From NCBI GenBank assembly GCA_029573725.1, contig JAKQDQ010000181.1, forward strand, positions 310,001 through 374,000: a stretch of 64,000 nucleotides of DNA, in the 5' to 3' direction. Below the pieces are notes generated by a model that worked only from the letters and a program-made list of their open reading frames with translations, did not search any database and was not told the DNA's origin. This stretch comes from Verrucomicrobiota bacterium. Lineage in GTDB: Bacteria; Verrucomicrobiota; Verrucomicrobiia; Limisphaerales; JADLHS01. Each line of letters opens with the position of its first letter. Within the stretch, counting starts at the first letter, position 1. Below are positions 45,510 to 55,700 of the stretch, piece by piece. The translations under genes and the position numbers were made by a program.

Positions 45510-46448
45510 ATGAAAGCGCCGATCATTCGTGCTGAGAGGTTTCGTCGCGCCGCGACTTCCCGGTTCCGTGCGCCGAGCGTGGATCAGGTCACGGTGGAAG
45601 AGCGCGCGGCCGCGTTCACGCGCCGCAGCATCAAAACCGGTGCCAAACTGGCGGGGTTGAAAATGGCCGTGGCGATGTGCGACCTCACCACGCTGGAGGG
45701 CGGCGATACCCCGGGCAAGGTGGCCTATCTGTGCCGCAAGGCCCTGCAACCCGCCGACCCGGAGTATGGCGTGCCCAGTTGCGCGGCCGTCTGCGTTTAT
45801 CCGAACCTGACCCGCTACGCGCGGAAATTCCTGGGCGCGGATTCTCCGGTGAAGGTGGCCGCCGTTGCCACGGGTTTTCCCAGCGGGCAATATCCGTTGC
45901 GGACCAGATTGGAGGAAGTGCGCCGCACCGTGGCCGATGGGGCGGATGAAATTGACATGGTCATCAATCGCGCGGCGTTTCTGGCCGGCGACCATACACG
46001 GGTCTTCGACGAAATTGCCGCCACCAAGGCCGCCTGCGGTGCGGCTCATTTGAAGGTGATTCTCGAAACCGGCGAGCTGGTCACTTACGACCATGTCCGG
46101 CTCGCCAGCGAAATTGCGATGCAGGCCGGGGCGGATTTCATCAAGACCAGCACCGGCAAGATTTCCCCTGCCGCGACGCTGCCCGTCACCCTCGTGATGT
46201 TGGAGGCCATCCGGGATTATTTTTTTGCGACCGGTTTGCGGATCGGCATGAAGCCCGCCGGCGGCCTGCGCACCGCCAAACAAGCGCTGGCCTATCTGGT
46301 CATGGTCAAGGAGACGCTGGGAGACGACTGGCTCACCCCGGAGTTGTTCCGCTTCGGCGCCAGTTCCCTCGTCAACGACCTGTTGTTGCAGCTGGTCAAG
46401 ACGGTGGAGGGGAATTATCAAAGTGCCGACTATTTCTCGCTGCCGTGA
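45510..46448 (+). CDS. deoC: Deoxyribose-phosphate aldolase
   Basis: Splits 2-deoxyribose-5-phosphate to glyceraldehyde-3-phosphate and acetaldehyde. 312 residues from ATG 45510: DEIDMVINRAAFLAG, LKVILETGEL, and DFIKTSTGK with the Schiff-base lysine. An N-terminal extension of about 35 residues precedes the barrel. An aldehyde dehydrogenase at 49018 could consume the acetaldehyde, but a CxxCH gene and an MDR gene lie between. Confidence 0.93.
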   Translation: MKAPIIRAERFRRAATSRFRAPSVDQVTVEERAAAFTRRSIKTGAKLAGLKMAVAMCDLTTLEGGDTPGKVAYLCRKALQPADPEYGVPSCAAVCVYPNLTRYARKFLGADSPVKVAAVATGFPSGQYPLRTRLEEVRRTVADGADEIDMVINRAAFLAGDHTRVFDEIAATKAACGAAHLKVILETGELVTYDHVRLASEIAMQAGADFIKTSTGKISPAATLPVTLVMLEAIRDYFFATGLRIGMKPAGGLRTAKQALAYLVMVKETLGDDWLTPELFRFGASSLVNDLLLQLVKTVEGNYQSADYFSLP

Positions 46449-46464
46449 GCGGAACGCAGGGTCC

Positions 46465-47802
46465 CTATCGCGCGGCCGCGGATGCACCGCCGGGTTGTCC
46501 AATCCCGAATTCCCGGTAATCGGGGCACGTTGCTGCCAGAATCCCGGCAATCCGCGCTCGTTCGGCGGTCCCGAGATGGGCATAGCGCGGTTCGACGCGC
46601 TCCGCCGTCAGAATGAGCGCCAGCTGCGCATACACGCGCTTTTTGAGCAGCAATGGCAGCGCCCGGAAGGACTCGGAGTAGATCAGGTAACTGCACCGGT
46701 TTTGAAACAACCGGCCTTTCAGGGAGAAATCCTTGAGTGACTCCCCCCGGGCCGTGCGCGGCGCATTCGCCCGGAAGGCCTGTTGGAACTCCGGCGCGCC
46801 CTGCAATCCCGCAGGCAGTTCCGCCTCCTGGTAGAAGAGCAGATCGTCGAGCAGGTCCCGCACGGCGCCGGCGAAAACACTGCGCACGCTCTCGAAGGCG
46901 AGTTCATTGGTGGACGTCAGCTTCATTTCCCGCTGGAGCGCCGCCTGGTATTCCAGCATCCGGCGACAGTTCATGCCCGCGCGCGTAATCGTGTTCTGCA
47001 TCGCCGTCTGATGTTCCAGCACCAGCAAGGCGACGATGTCGCTGCTGTTCGTGAGGTAACGCCGCGTGTCAAAAAATTTGTCGAGACTGGTGATGTTGGC
47101 GCCACGCCTGAAGTCCGCCACCAGTTCATCGTTCTTTTCCTCGCTGAACACATTGCCCCGGTGCAGCGTGTCGCCATGTTTCCCGGTCACATACCAGCCG
47201 CCCCAGCGATTCGTGAAAGGCGTGCGAAAGTCCACCACCTCCGAACCGCCCCGCAACAGTGTCTCGCCATTCACATCGGTGTGGAGCGAGCGCACGAACA
47301 CGCCCGGGATGTCGCGCACAAACGTGCCCCCATGGCAGCGCAAACAGTCCGCGTCCCGTTTGAACGCATGGGCCGCGTCCGCCCGCGCCGCTCCCGGATC
47401 AAGCTGGTAAAACACCGGGCCGAGCAGGGGATCAATCGCGGTGATTTCGACCAGCCCCGACGGCACCCAGCCCACGTAGCATTCGTCGGAGAAATACAGG
47501 GCGCGCGGCCGGTCCGGGCTGATTTTGCGGCGCTGCAGGCTCGTCTTCGAGAACACCAGCACCTGGCTTTCAACGGGCACGTTCAATTCCCTCAGCAGCT
47601 CGGCCACCAATGCCCGGTCCTCCCCGGCCAGCTTGACCGTCCCGCCGGCCATCCGCGCCTGCAATCGCGTGATGGCGTCCTTCGGTTGCGATGCGGAATA
47701 ATTCATCGGCGGCTGCTCGAACATCTCGGTTGCCGCAGCGAGCCTGCCGACAACCAGCAGCCACCCGATGCCCACACTGGTCTGAGTTCGGTAACGCTTC
47801 AT
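46465..47802 (-). CDS. Exported CxxCH (cytochrome-c-like) protein, unknown
   Basis: 445 residues with a Sec signal (to about 24, RLAAATEM). One heme-attachment motif, CLRCHG (Cys153, Cys156, His157), follows an N-terminal domain with VFSKTSLQRRKISPDRPRA and DECYVGWVPSGLVEI. The remaining 280 residues are largely helical (LEHQTAMQNTITRAGMNCRRML) with no family I can name. A distal heme ligand would be Met or His; it cannot be assigned. Possible electron carrier or sensor in the periplasm. Confidence 0.8.
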   Translation of the reverse strand: MKRYRTQTSVGIGWLLVVGRLAAATEMFEQPPMNYSASQPKDAITRLQARMAGGTVKLAGEDRALVAELLRELNVPVESQVLVFSKTSLQRRKISPDRPRALYFSDECYVGWVPSGLVEITAIDPLLGPVFYQLDPGAARADAAHAFKRDADCLRCHGGTFVRDIPGVFVRSLHTDVNGETLLRGGSEVVDFRTPFTNRWGGWYVTGKHGDTLHRGNVFSEEKNDELVADFRRGANITSLDKFFDTRRYLTNSSDIVALLVLEHQTAMQNTITRAGMNCRRMLEYQAALQREMKLTSTNELAFESVRSVFAGAVRDLLDDLLFYQEAELPAGLQGAPEFQQAFRANAPRTARGESLKDFSLKGRLFQNRCSYLIYSESFRALPLLLKKRVYAQLALILTAERVEPRYAHLGTAERARIAGILAATCPDYREFGIGQPGGASAAAR

Positions 47803-47953
47803 CTTGATGGTGACGATGGAGGGAAATTAAGACACCGATGGATTGAAATCCAGTTTTACCTGGGGCGGGTCACCCCGATTCTTCGCAACTCGTGTGGTGA
47901 TCCCGGATTGGTCGCGGATGCGGAAAAATCGCTGACGGGCACACTGCTTTGGG

Positions 47954-47982
47954 CTGGCAAAAATACTGCCCTTTGGTACGGT
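47954..47982 (+). promoter_or_regulatory. Possible near-leaderless promoter of the MDR gene
   Basis: CTGGCA, 17-base spacer, TACGGT, then 6 bases to GTG 47989. The -10 fits TAnnnT; the geometry supports the GTG start. Confidence 0.5.
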
Positions 47983-47988
47983 TGCAGC

Positions 47989-49002
47989 GTGAAAGCCGTT
48001 GCGCTCACACGCTATCTTCCCATCAACGATCCGCAGTCGTTGTTCGATGTTGAGTTGCCCAAACCGGCCGCGAAAGGCCACGATTTGCTCGTGCGCGTGG
48101 AGGCGATTTCGGTAAATCCCGTGGACACCAAGGTTCGCTCTCCGAAAGCAAAAGTGGAATCCGCGCCCAAGGTGCTGGGGTGGGATGCGGCCGGGGTGGT
48201 CGAGGCCGTGGGCGAAGAGGTGACGCGGTTCAAACCCGGTGACGAAGTGTATTACGCGGGTGACCTCACACGCGCCGGATCCAATGCCCAGTTCCAGTTG
48301 GTGGATCAGCGCATCACGGGGCGCAAACCGCGGAGCCTTTCCTTCGCCCAGGCGGCGGCGTTGCCGCTGACGACCATTACCGCCTGGGAGGCCCTGTTTG
48401 AGCGGTTGCGCATTGATCAACAGGGCGGGCACCGTAACCGGACATTGCTGATCATCAGCGGTGCGGGCGGTGTGGGCTCCATCGGTATCCAGCTTGCCAA
48501 GCTGGCAGGACTGAAGGTCATTGCCACCGCTTCGCGACCCGAAACGAAAAAGTGGGTGCATGACCTGGGGGCGGATCATGTCGTTGACCATCGTCAACCG
48601 CTGCCCGCACAATTGAAGGCGTTGGGCTTTGCCGGGGTGGATTTCATCGCGAACTTCAACAACACGGACGCGTACTGGCGCGTCATGGCCGAGTTGATCC
48701 GCCCCCAGGGCGGGATTGTTGCCATTGTTGAGAACGACGGCCCGCTCGAACTCGGTTTACTCAAAAGCAAGAGCGCCACGTTTGCATGGGAATTCATGTT
48801 CACCCGGGCCATGTTCCAGACACCGGACATGGCGAAGCAAAGCGAATTGCTAAACGAAACGGCCGCCCTGGTGGATGCCGGGAAGATTCGCACCACGCTC
48901 ACGGAGACGTTGTCGCCCATCAACGCCGCCAACCTGCGCGCGGCCCATGCGCGGCTTGAATCCGGGCGCACCATCGGCAAACTGGTGCTGGCCGGTTGGT
49001 GA
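47989..49002 (+). CDS. Zinc-independent MDR alcohol dehydrogenase/quinone reductase-like
   Basis: 337 residues from GTG 47989. Medium-chain dehydrogenase: VEAISVNPVDTKVRSP, VLGWDAAGVVEAVGEEVTRF, coenzyme loop SGAGGVGSIGIQLAK. It lacks the structural-zinc cysteine lobe, as in quinone-oxidoreductase/YogA-like members. Probable NADPH-dependent reduction of a carbonyl or quinone; substrate unknown. The aldehyde dehydrogenase gene follows after 15 bases and is likely cotranscribed. Confidence 0.85.
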   Translation: MKAVALTRYLPINDPQSLFDVELPKPAAKGHDLLVRVEAISVNPVDTKVRSPKAKVESAPKVLGWDAAGVVEAVGEEVTRFKPGDEVYYAGDLTRAGSNAQFQLVDQRITGRKPRSLSFAQAAALPLTTITAWEALFERLRIDQQGGHRNRTLLIISGAGGVGSIGIQLAKLAGLKVIATASRPETKKWVHDLGADHVVDHRQPLPAQLKALGFAGVDFIANFNNTDAYWRVMAELIRPQGGIVAIVENDGPLELGLLKSKSATFAWEFMFTRAMFQTPDMAKQSELLNETAALVDAGKIRTTLTETLSPINAANLRAAHARLESGRTIGKLVLAGW

Positions 49003-49017
49003 CGGCCCTTCCCCGGT

Positions 49018-50556
49018 ATGAAAACAAAAACGAAAACCCTGAAGCTGGTGAACCGGCGCAACCTTTCCCCGCGGACGCACGCCGCCGTGCCGCTCCGGGA
49101 ACGGCGCTTGCACTTCGGCAACAAATGGGATTACGCGCCCGCGCCGGAGGAGTCCAAGAATTACGTCATCGCGCCGCGGCATGAGCTGTTCATGGGCGGC
49201 CGCTTTGTGCCGCCGAAATCCGGAAAATACTTCCCGTCCATCAATCCGGCCACCGAACAAACGCTCACCGAAATGGCACTCGCCGACGCTGCGGACGTGG
49301 GCGCGGCAGTGCAGGCGGCGCGGCGGGCGTACGACCGGGTTTGGCGGCGGATGCCCGGACGCGAACGCGGCAAATACCTGTTCCGCATCGCCCGCCTCAT
49401 TCAGGAAAAAGCGCGGGAACTCGCCGTGCTTGAAACCGTGGATGGGGGCAAACCCATCAAGGAATCGCGCGACTTTGATGTGCCGGCCGCGGCGGCGCAC
49501 TTCTTTTACCATGCCGGCTGGGCGGACAAATTGAAATACGCCTTTCCCGGCAGGACGCCGCGCCCGTTGGGCGTGGCGGGGCAGATCATTCCCTGGAATT
49601 TTCCATTGCTCATGGCCGCATGGAAGATCGCGCCGGCGCTCGCGTGCGGCAACACGGTGGTGTTGAAGCCGGCGGAGACAACGTCGCTCACGGCGATGCG
49701 GCTGGCCCAGATTTTTCAGGAGGCCGAACTTCCCGACGGAGTGGTGAACATCGTCACCGGCGCGGGCGAAACCGGCGCGGCGCTGGTGAATCATCCGGGC
49801 ATCGACAAGCTGGCGTTCACCGGTTCGACCGAGGTGGGGAAAAAGATTGCCCGGGCTGTTGCCGGAACACCAAAACGGCTGACGTTGGAGCTGGGGGGCA
49901 AGGCGGCGAACATTTTGTTCGAGGACGCACCAATTGATCAGGCCATCGAAGGGGTCATCACCGGGATTTATTTCAACCAGGGCCACGTTTGCTGCGCCGG
50001 TTCGCGGTTGTTCGTGCAGGAGGGGATTTATTCCACCGTCATCAAGAAACTGCGCGACCGCATCCAGACGTTGCGCGTCGGCAATCCCCTCGACAAAAAC
50101 ACCGACATCGGCGCGATCAATTCCAAACCGCAGCTCGAAAAAATTCGCGAATTGGTGCAAAGCGGCGTGGACGAGGGTGCGGAGCTTACCCAGTCAAGCT
50201 GCTCACTCCCGGCCAAAGGGTATTGGTTCGCGCCGTCATTTCTCACCGGCGTCACCCACGCGCATCGCGTGGCGTCGGAGGAAATTTTCGGGCCGGTGCT
50301 GAGCGTGATGACCTTCCGCACGCCGGACGAGGCGGTGGCGCGCGCGAACAACACCCCTTACGGCCTGAGCGCGGGCGTGTGGACCGACAAGGGCAGCAAG
50401 ATTTTCAGGATCGTGAACCAACTGCGCGCCGGCGTCGTCTGGGCGAACACCTACAACAAGTTCGACCCGACCAGCCCGTTCGGTGGTTACAAGGAAAGTG
50501 GTTTCGGTCGCGAGGGCGGCTTGCAGGGGCTGGCGGCGTATTGTCGGGTCAGTTGA
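49018..50556 (+). CDS. NAD(P)-dependent aldehyde dehydrogenase
   Basis: 512 residues: IIPWNFPLLMAAWKIAPALA, GNTVVLKPAE, FTGSTEVGKK, ELGGKAANI with catalytic Glu291, GHVCCAGSR with catalytic Cys325, and the C-terminal NTYNKFDPTSPFGGYKESGFGREGG. About 45 residues precede the usual family start. Betaine/retinal-type ALDH fold; the actual aldehyde is unknown, acetaldehyde from DeoC being one option. A 29-base stretch encoding SEEIFGPV recurs at 51344. Confidence 0.93.
   Translation: MKTKTKTLKLVNRRNLSPRTHAAVPLRERRLHFGNKWDYAPAPEESKNYVIAPRHELFMGGRFVPPKSGKYFPSINPATEQTLTEMALADAADVGAAVQAARRAYDRVWRRMPGRERGKYLFRIARLIQEKARELAVLETVDGGKPIKESRDFDVPAAAAHFFYHAGWADKLKYAFPGRTPRPLGVAGQIIPWNFPLLMAAWKIAPALACGNTVVLKPAETTSLTAMRLAQIFQEAELPDGVVNIVTGAGETGAALVNHPGIDKLAFTGSTEVGKKIARAVAGTPKRLTLELGGKAANILFEDAPIDQAIEGVITGIYFNQGHVCCAGSRLFVQEGIYSTVIKKLRDRIQTLRVGNPLDKNTDIGAINSKPQLEKIRELVQSGVDEGAELTQSSCSLPAKGYWFAPSFLTGVTHAHRVASEEIFGPVLSVMTFRTPDEAVARANNTPYGLSAGVWTDKGSKIFRIVNQLRAGVVWANTYNKFDPTSPFGGYKESGFGREGGLQGLAAYCRVS
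50271..50299 (+). repeat. 29-base direct repeat, copy in ALDH gene
   Basis: Identical to 51344-51372 over 29 bases; encodes ASEEIFGPV of the ALDH. Confidence 0.8.
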
Positions 50557-50622
50557 ACTCCGTTCGTGAGACTGCGCAAGCCCGGGCAATCAAGCGCGGG
50601 CCGGGGCCGATTCGTTCTCTTG

Positions 50623-51327
50623 ATGACAAGCGCGAAGGTTCTGACGGCTCAGCGCAAACCGGCCGGGCAGATTGTCGGCTCAAATGAGTTGAAGTTCACG
50701 CTAAGTCCCACCGTTCCCAACGGCTTTTACGAGGTGATGGCGCGGAGCAACAGTCCCGGCACGCATTGGATTGACTTGGCAGCTGTCCTCCGCGGAAGCA
50801 ACCAATCCGTGACGGTTAGCCGTCAGCCGGAAGGAAAAGCTCTCAAGGTTGCCGATTTGCCCCGGTGGACCTTGATCGCGCCGGTCGGCTGCGATCCCGA
50901 TGGCGATGGCTGGTCCAACGCGGAAGAGTTTTCCCTGCGCGCTGACCCGCAGGAAGCGAACCGGGTTGCACCGGCGATCGATTTGAATCATCCATCTTTT
51001 ATGACGCTCATGCGTGCGTTAGCAGCCCAGTCCGGGTCGGATTCCTCGTTCGATTCAAAATTGAAGTCCGCAAGACGGGTTCGTGCGTTTGTGGCCCTTG
51101 GGAGTTTCGGGTTGGTCTGGCTACGCTTGGATGCTCGCAGTGAGAACGAACCAGGCAAATCCGGAGTTCGACGTGAGGCGCACATGCGCTTCCCGAAGCA
51201 GGCTTGGGAGACCGCCGGCGGAAACTGGAAGCCCATGAGTCGCTGCCTGACGGGGGTTGTCCCGCGATCAATCCGTCCGCTCCCGGCAATGGCGCATGGA
51301 TACTGGTGGGAGTTTCTTGTGCGTTGA
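50623..51327 (+). pseudogene. Probable fragment of an exported protein gene
   Basis: In-frame reading of about 234 codons without a signal sequence. LKFTLSPTVPNGFYEVMARSNSPGTHWIDLAAVLRGSNQSV resembles the beta-rich C-terminus of exported verrucomicrobial proteins, and CDPDGDGWSNAEEFSLRADPQ is a calcium-loop/thrombospondin-3-like motif. After about residue 125 composition loses protein character. It may be the 3' remnant of a larger gene; it begins 67 bases after the ALDH stop. Confidence 0.45.
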
Positions 51328-51380
51328 CCCAAGCGCTCCACGAGGCGTCGGAGGAAATTTTCGGGCCGGTGCCGGGGAGG
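51288..51380 (+). pseudogene. Remnant of a second aldehyde dehydrogenase gene
   Basis: About 31 codons read NGAWILVGVSCALTQALHEA then SEEIFGPVPGR, alignable with KGYWFAPSFLTGVTHAHRVA then SEEIFGPVLSV of the neighbouring ALDH, but no ALDH sequence continues on either side. It overlaps in another frame the end of the preceding fragment. Confidence 0.55.
51344..51372 (+). repeat. 29-base direct repeat, copy in remnant
   Basis: Identical to 50271-50299, about 1.07 kb away. Confidence 0.8.
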
Positions 51381-51503
51381 AATGAGCGGATTGAACCGCG
51401 TACTGTCCGGCATGGGGGCATGGTCCGCGTCACCCAAGTAAACGTGCCGTCAAAGCTTGCGCCGAGATCGGGAATGCCGGTTGTGACCGGGCCGCCGCAG
51501 GGC

Positions 51504-52616
51504 TCAACGACGGGTGCGGCGCAAGGCAATCAAGGTCGCGAGGCCCAATCCCAGCACGGTCGCCGTGGCGGGTTCGGGAATGGTGACGGTAAAGGCCTGG
51601 ATGCCCTGGTTGGAACTCATGGCCCAGAGCTGCGCCGTGTTGCCACTGATGTTGCCCCAGCTCAATTGCCCCGTGGCGTTGGGATTGGCCACGAGCGGAC
51701 CGGTGGTGTTGTTGCCGTTCGCCAGCCAGATGGGGTTCGCCGGATCGGTGACATCGTACAAACTCACGTGTGAATCTCCGGTGCTTTGCACAGCCAACAA
51801 GGGCACGCCGCCCACTTCCGCGTACGCCAACAGCCGATCGGCGGTTGCGCCCGCCGGGTCCGGAAAGATTACCGTATCCAGAAGCGTTCCGGACGCACCG
51901 GCAAAACTGGTATGCCGGTACAGGCTGCTGCCCTGACTGCCCAGAACGTGGTTCGCGTCCGTAAAGGTAATGCCCAGACGGAAATCACCGGCATTGGGCG
52001 GCGTACCTGCAAAGGCAACGGCCGTGGCGGTGGAGGTTGTGGGGTCCAGCACCATATAGCCATTGTTCCCCGTCACTGCGGGTGCACTGCCAAACCCAAA
52101 AGCCAGGCGGGTCGAGCTGCCTCCACCGATGGCCGCCAGGCTGTCCCCCACCCGCGCTCCGCTGAGTCCGGCATCGCCCGAATACACCACCGTGGGGGCG
52201 GAGCTTTCGGTATCCCAGCGATAAACTTTGAATGGGGAGTTGGCTGATTGGATGGTGAGGTTGTTCACGTAAATGGCGCCGTCCGCCCCGACGGCCACGG
52301 TGTTCACGGCAAAAGTGCCGCCGCTGATGCCCGTCGTATCCAATGCGCCTAAATCCGCGCCAGTGGCCGGGTCCAAAATGCGGATGAAATTTCCCCCGCT
52401 GCGACTCACGAGATAGAGGTGGCCATTGCCAAAGGCCAGGCCACGTTCGGTATGGCCGGTACCAAGATAGCCGTACCCGCCTTCACCGGGAGCGAGCCAG
52501 CCATCGCCGCCGCCAAAGCTGCTCAGCGGTGAGAGAAATTGCGCCGGCGCGAGAGACACGCCAAACATCATGCTCAAAACAACACACCCCGATTGAATCC
52601 TGGTCATACGCCGCAT
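51504..52616 (-). CDS. PEP-CTERM exported protein with propeller-like body
   Basis: 370 residues from ATG 52616 (52607 is an alternative ATG). Signal to about residue 26 (FGVSLAPAQF). The body holds repeated strands such as RGLAFGNGHLYLVSRSGGNFIRILD, AVGADGAIYVNN and VSLYDVTDPANPIWLANGNN, suggestive of a beta-propeller. The tail is TIPEPATATVLGLG...ALRRTRR, a PEP-CTERM sorting signal. The second such protein in the window; its body is unrelated to that of the first. Confidence 0.88.
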   Translation of the reverse strand: MRRMTRIQSGCVVLSMMFGVSLAPAQFLSPLSSFGGGDGWLAPGEGGYGYLGTGHTERGLAFGNGHLYLVSRSGGNFIRILDPATGADLGALDTTGISGGTFAVNTVAVGADGAIYVNNLTIQSANSPFKVYRWDTESSAPTVVYSGDAGLSGARVGDSLAAIGGGSSTRLAFGFGSAPAVTGNNGYMVLDPTTSTATAVAFAGTPPNAGDFRLGITFTDANHVLGSQGSSLYRHTSFAGASGTLLDTVIFPDPAGATADRLLAYAEVGGVPLLAVQSTGDSHVSLYDVTDPANPIWLANGNNTTGPLVANPNATGQLSWGNISGNTAQLWAMSSNQGIQAFTVTIPEPATATVLGLGLATLIALRRTRR

Positions 52617-52778
52617 ACAAAAAGTTGGTTGGGATTTTCGATTCAAAAACGACGCGAGTATAAAGTGGACGACAAGGATTGCCTATCCGCATTTGACCCG
52701 ATTCCACTGAATGTTTACGGGGCAATGTTCCACTCCGGTCGGCGTGACCATGCGCTGAGGTTCAGGGCGGCGCCGGAT

Positions 52779-55700
52779 TCAAGGGATCGTTTTCGCCCAC
52801 TCCCGTGCGCGGGCCATGAGTTCTTCGCGTTGGTCGGGGCGCACGTAGCTGAGGCCGAGGCGATGCTCCCAACCCAGCAGGATGGCGATGGTGCGGGCGG
52901 TGCTGTCGCACACCCGCATGGGTGGGCCGGGCAGGGTGCGCGAGTATTCAATCGGCGTGGTGTCATCGAGCAACGGAATCAAGTCGCGCACGCGATTGGT
53001 TGCCGAGATGTTGCAGAGGGTGACCAGGGCACGCTCGCGGAGGTAACTGTCCACCTGTTTGTCGCCAGCCACGGCCAGGATTTCACCGGTCAACCGGTCC
53101 GGCGCGAGCTTGGCCAGGGCGCGGGTCGCTTGCGCGTCGTAATCCGTGCCGCGCAGCGTGAATAACTCATCCACCGCCGGCATGTAACCCAGATCCGCCA
53201 GCGCTTCGAGAAGGGCGTCGGCCAGATTGTAGTTGTGGTTGGGAAGCTCAATCGGCTTCGGTGGCAGGCGCAGGCTGGTGTTTTGCTTCATGATGGAAGT
53301 CACGGGTGTTTCCAGCCGGAGCGCGAGACGATCCACGTTGAGCAGTTCACTCGCGCGGTAATGTGTTCCGTGGATGTCTTTCACAATGGCCATCACTTGC
53401 GGTGACTGCTCCTCGGAAGCGATCACCGGCAATGGCAGCCGTTCCTTGAGTTTGGTGAACAGCAGAGGAGCGGTGTTGGTGGCGCCGAGTTTCGCGAGTG
53501 AATAGGCCGCCGCCGCGCCAACCAGTTCATTCGTATCGTTCAGCGACGCCAACAGCGCGGCGACGCTCTGGGGGTCGTTCCACCCGGTTTTGTAGATGGC
53601 CAGGAGTCCCTGCCAGCGCACGCCATCCGCCGGATCCCGCAGTGCCTGCAACAGCAATTTGCGCGTTGCGTCGGTTGGCTGCGGCAACCGGCTCAGGAGG
53701 ACGCAAATCAAACGCCGCCCATGCGGTGATTGTTCGGCAAAGGCGGAGGTCAGAGCTGCCGTATCCATCGCTTCCGGACGCGACAACAGAATGCGCGCGG
53801 CGGCGCTGGCCAGGTTGTAGTTGGAAGAGTCGAGGAGTTGGATCAAGTCCTTTTGCCGCGACTCCCATGGCAATCGGGAGATGATTTCGCCGAGGCCAGC
53901 GGCCAGGTCGTTGTTGTCACCGGCCTGCGTCATCAGGTCGAACAAGGCAGCCAGGTCTTGCGCCGTTGCGCGCGCGCCGATTTGCCAGAGCAGGTCGCGG
54001 GTATCACCATAATTGGGATTCTCGTCATCGCGCCCGGCGCGCAGTTGTTTGAGCAATTCCCCCACAGACGTTTCCGCGTAGAAGCTTTTGGTGAACGTCG
54101 GGGCGGGCGGCGTCTGACCTTTGGCGATCAACGCGCGCCACGATTCGTCGTCCAGCGGTTGGTCGCTTGGGCGGACGAATTCCCGATAGGTCAGCACCGC
54201 GCCGCGATAGAGTTGGAGCGCCTTCCCGTCGGGGACGATCACGTACAGCGCCTGCGGTCGCGCCAGCCCGGCGTAGAGCAGCGAGCCGGTCAGCGGATTG
54301 GAGAAGACCCGCGTGACAATGGGGAAATCGTCACGGGGCACTTCGTAGGAATTGCCGTAATAGAAATGGAACCCAGCGAGCGTGATGCCATAATCTCGGA
54401 TCCACTTGGCGTCGTCTGCCGTCAATGCCTCCCGGTTGAGAGATTTTCTGGCCAGCTCCGCGAGGCGGTCGCACACCGGGGCGAAGTCATGGATGAGCCG
54501 GGCGGTGTTCTGGCGACAGTCGAAGAACATGCGAAGCGTTTCGGTATCCGCTTCGGTGGCAACACCTGATTCGGCGCAGCGGCGGGCCAGGTCCGTCAAC
54601 TGCTTTTGCAACTGCATGTGTCGTGTGCGCGGGTTAACTTTCTCCAGTTCAGCCTGGTGTTTTTCGTAATAGCGATTCTGAAATTGACCGAGTTGTTCCA
54701 GCTTGCCTGACATCCGCTCAAGTTCCTTCTCGTCCCGACTGCGTTGCGCCTTCTCCACAAGCTCGAGCGATTCCAACAAATTTGTCGCCACCGATTTGAT
54801 CTCGAATTGAGGTTCCAGACCCGCCTGCGCGAACGCCTCCGCGGTGCGCCGGGCCAGCTTCGCAAGCCCGGAAAAAAACTCCGGGTACGGGGCAACCATG
54901 CCTTGCGGTGGAGTGACGATCCCCATGTATGACACGCTGAGTTTGGTGTGCAGCGCCCAGGTATGCCGCTGCTCGGCCCAGGCGCCGAGCTGCGTCCAGA
55001 GTTGCAGGTCGTGCCACGCCTCGGTGCGCAAGGCGGCTGGCACTTGCGCCGGGAGCGGTTCTTGCAATTTGGCCAGCAACCTCATGGCATCGCCATGCAA
55101 CGAATCCGGCAGCGGCCCGCCTTTCGCCTGTAGGATGAGGTTGCCAACTTCCTCGCCGAACTGGCTGCGCACCGCGCGCACGGCGGCGGGCGAACGGAGT
55201 TCGACCGATGACGCGAGGAAGTCGAGGCCGGACGGATACATGCGGTGGGGAATCTTCGGATCGGTGGTGTGATGAAAGCAGACGGCGCAAGGCAATCGCC
55301 GTGGCGGCAGCAACCGGAACCCCCGGGTTTGCTTGGCGAAATCCGAATACTGCTCCGGCGACAACAACTGGTCGTTGACCCGGGGCGCCGGCAGTACGCT
55401 CGCCAACCGGTCTTGGATTTGGACGAGTTGGGCCTCCGTGGCCAGCAGAGCGTTGGTTCCCAGCACGGCGGTTGCAGCGGTGGTGTACTCGCGAACCGTT
55501 CCATCTTCCGCCGGCGCGAGAAAAGCGTCGAACGGCTCGGAGAGTTGCCGCCACAAGCTCAGCAGGCTGGGATCGTGATTGATGAGGCTGGCCAGCGCCA
55601 CGGCCGCTTGCGTTTCACGCGAGTTGTTCAGGCGAAAAACCACGCTGGCGTACCACTGCCGCGCAGCGAAGTAGTCGCTCAACTCGGGAGACTGCGTGTA

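Noticed and set aside
45510..50556. Bacterial microcompartment locus (deoC with aldehyde dehydrogenase)
   Set aside because: No shell-protein (BMC or Pvm) gene and unrelated genes lie between deoC and the ALDH.
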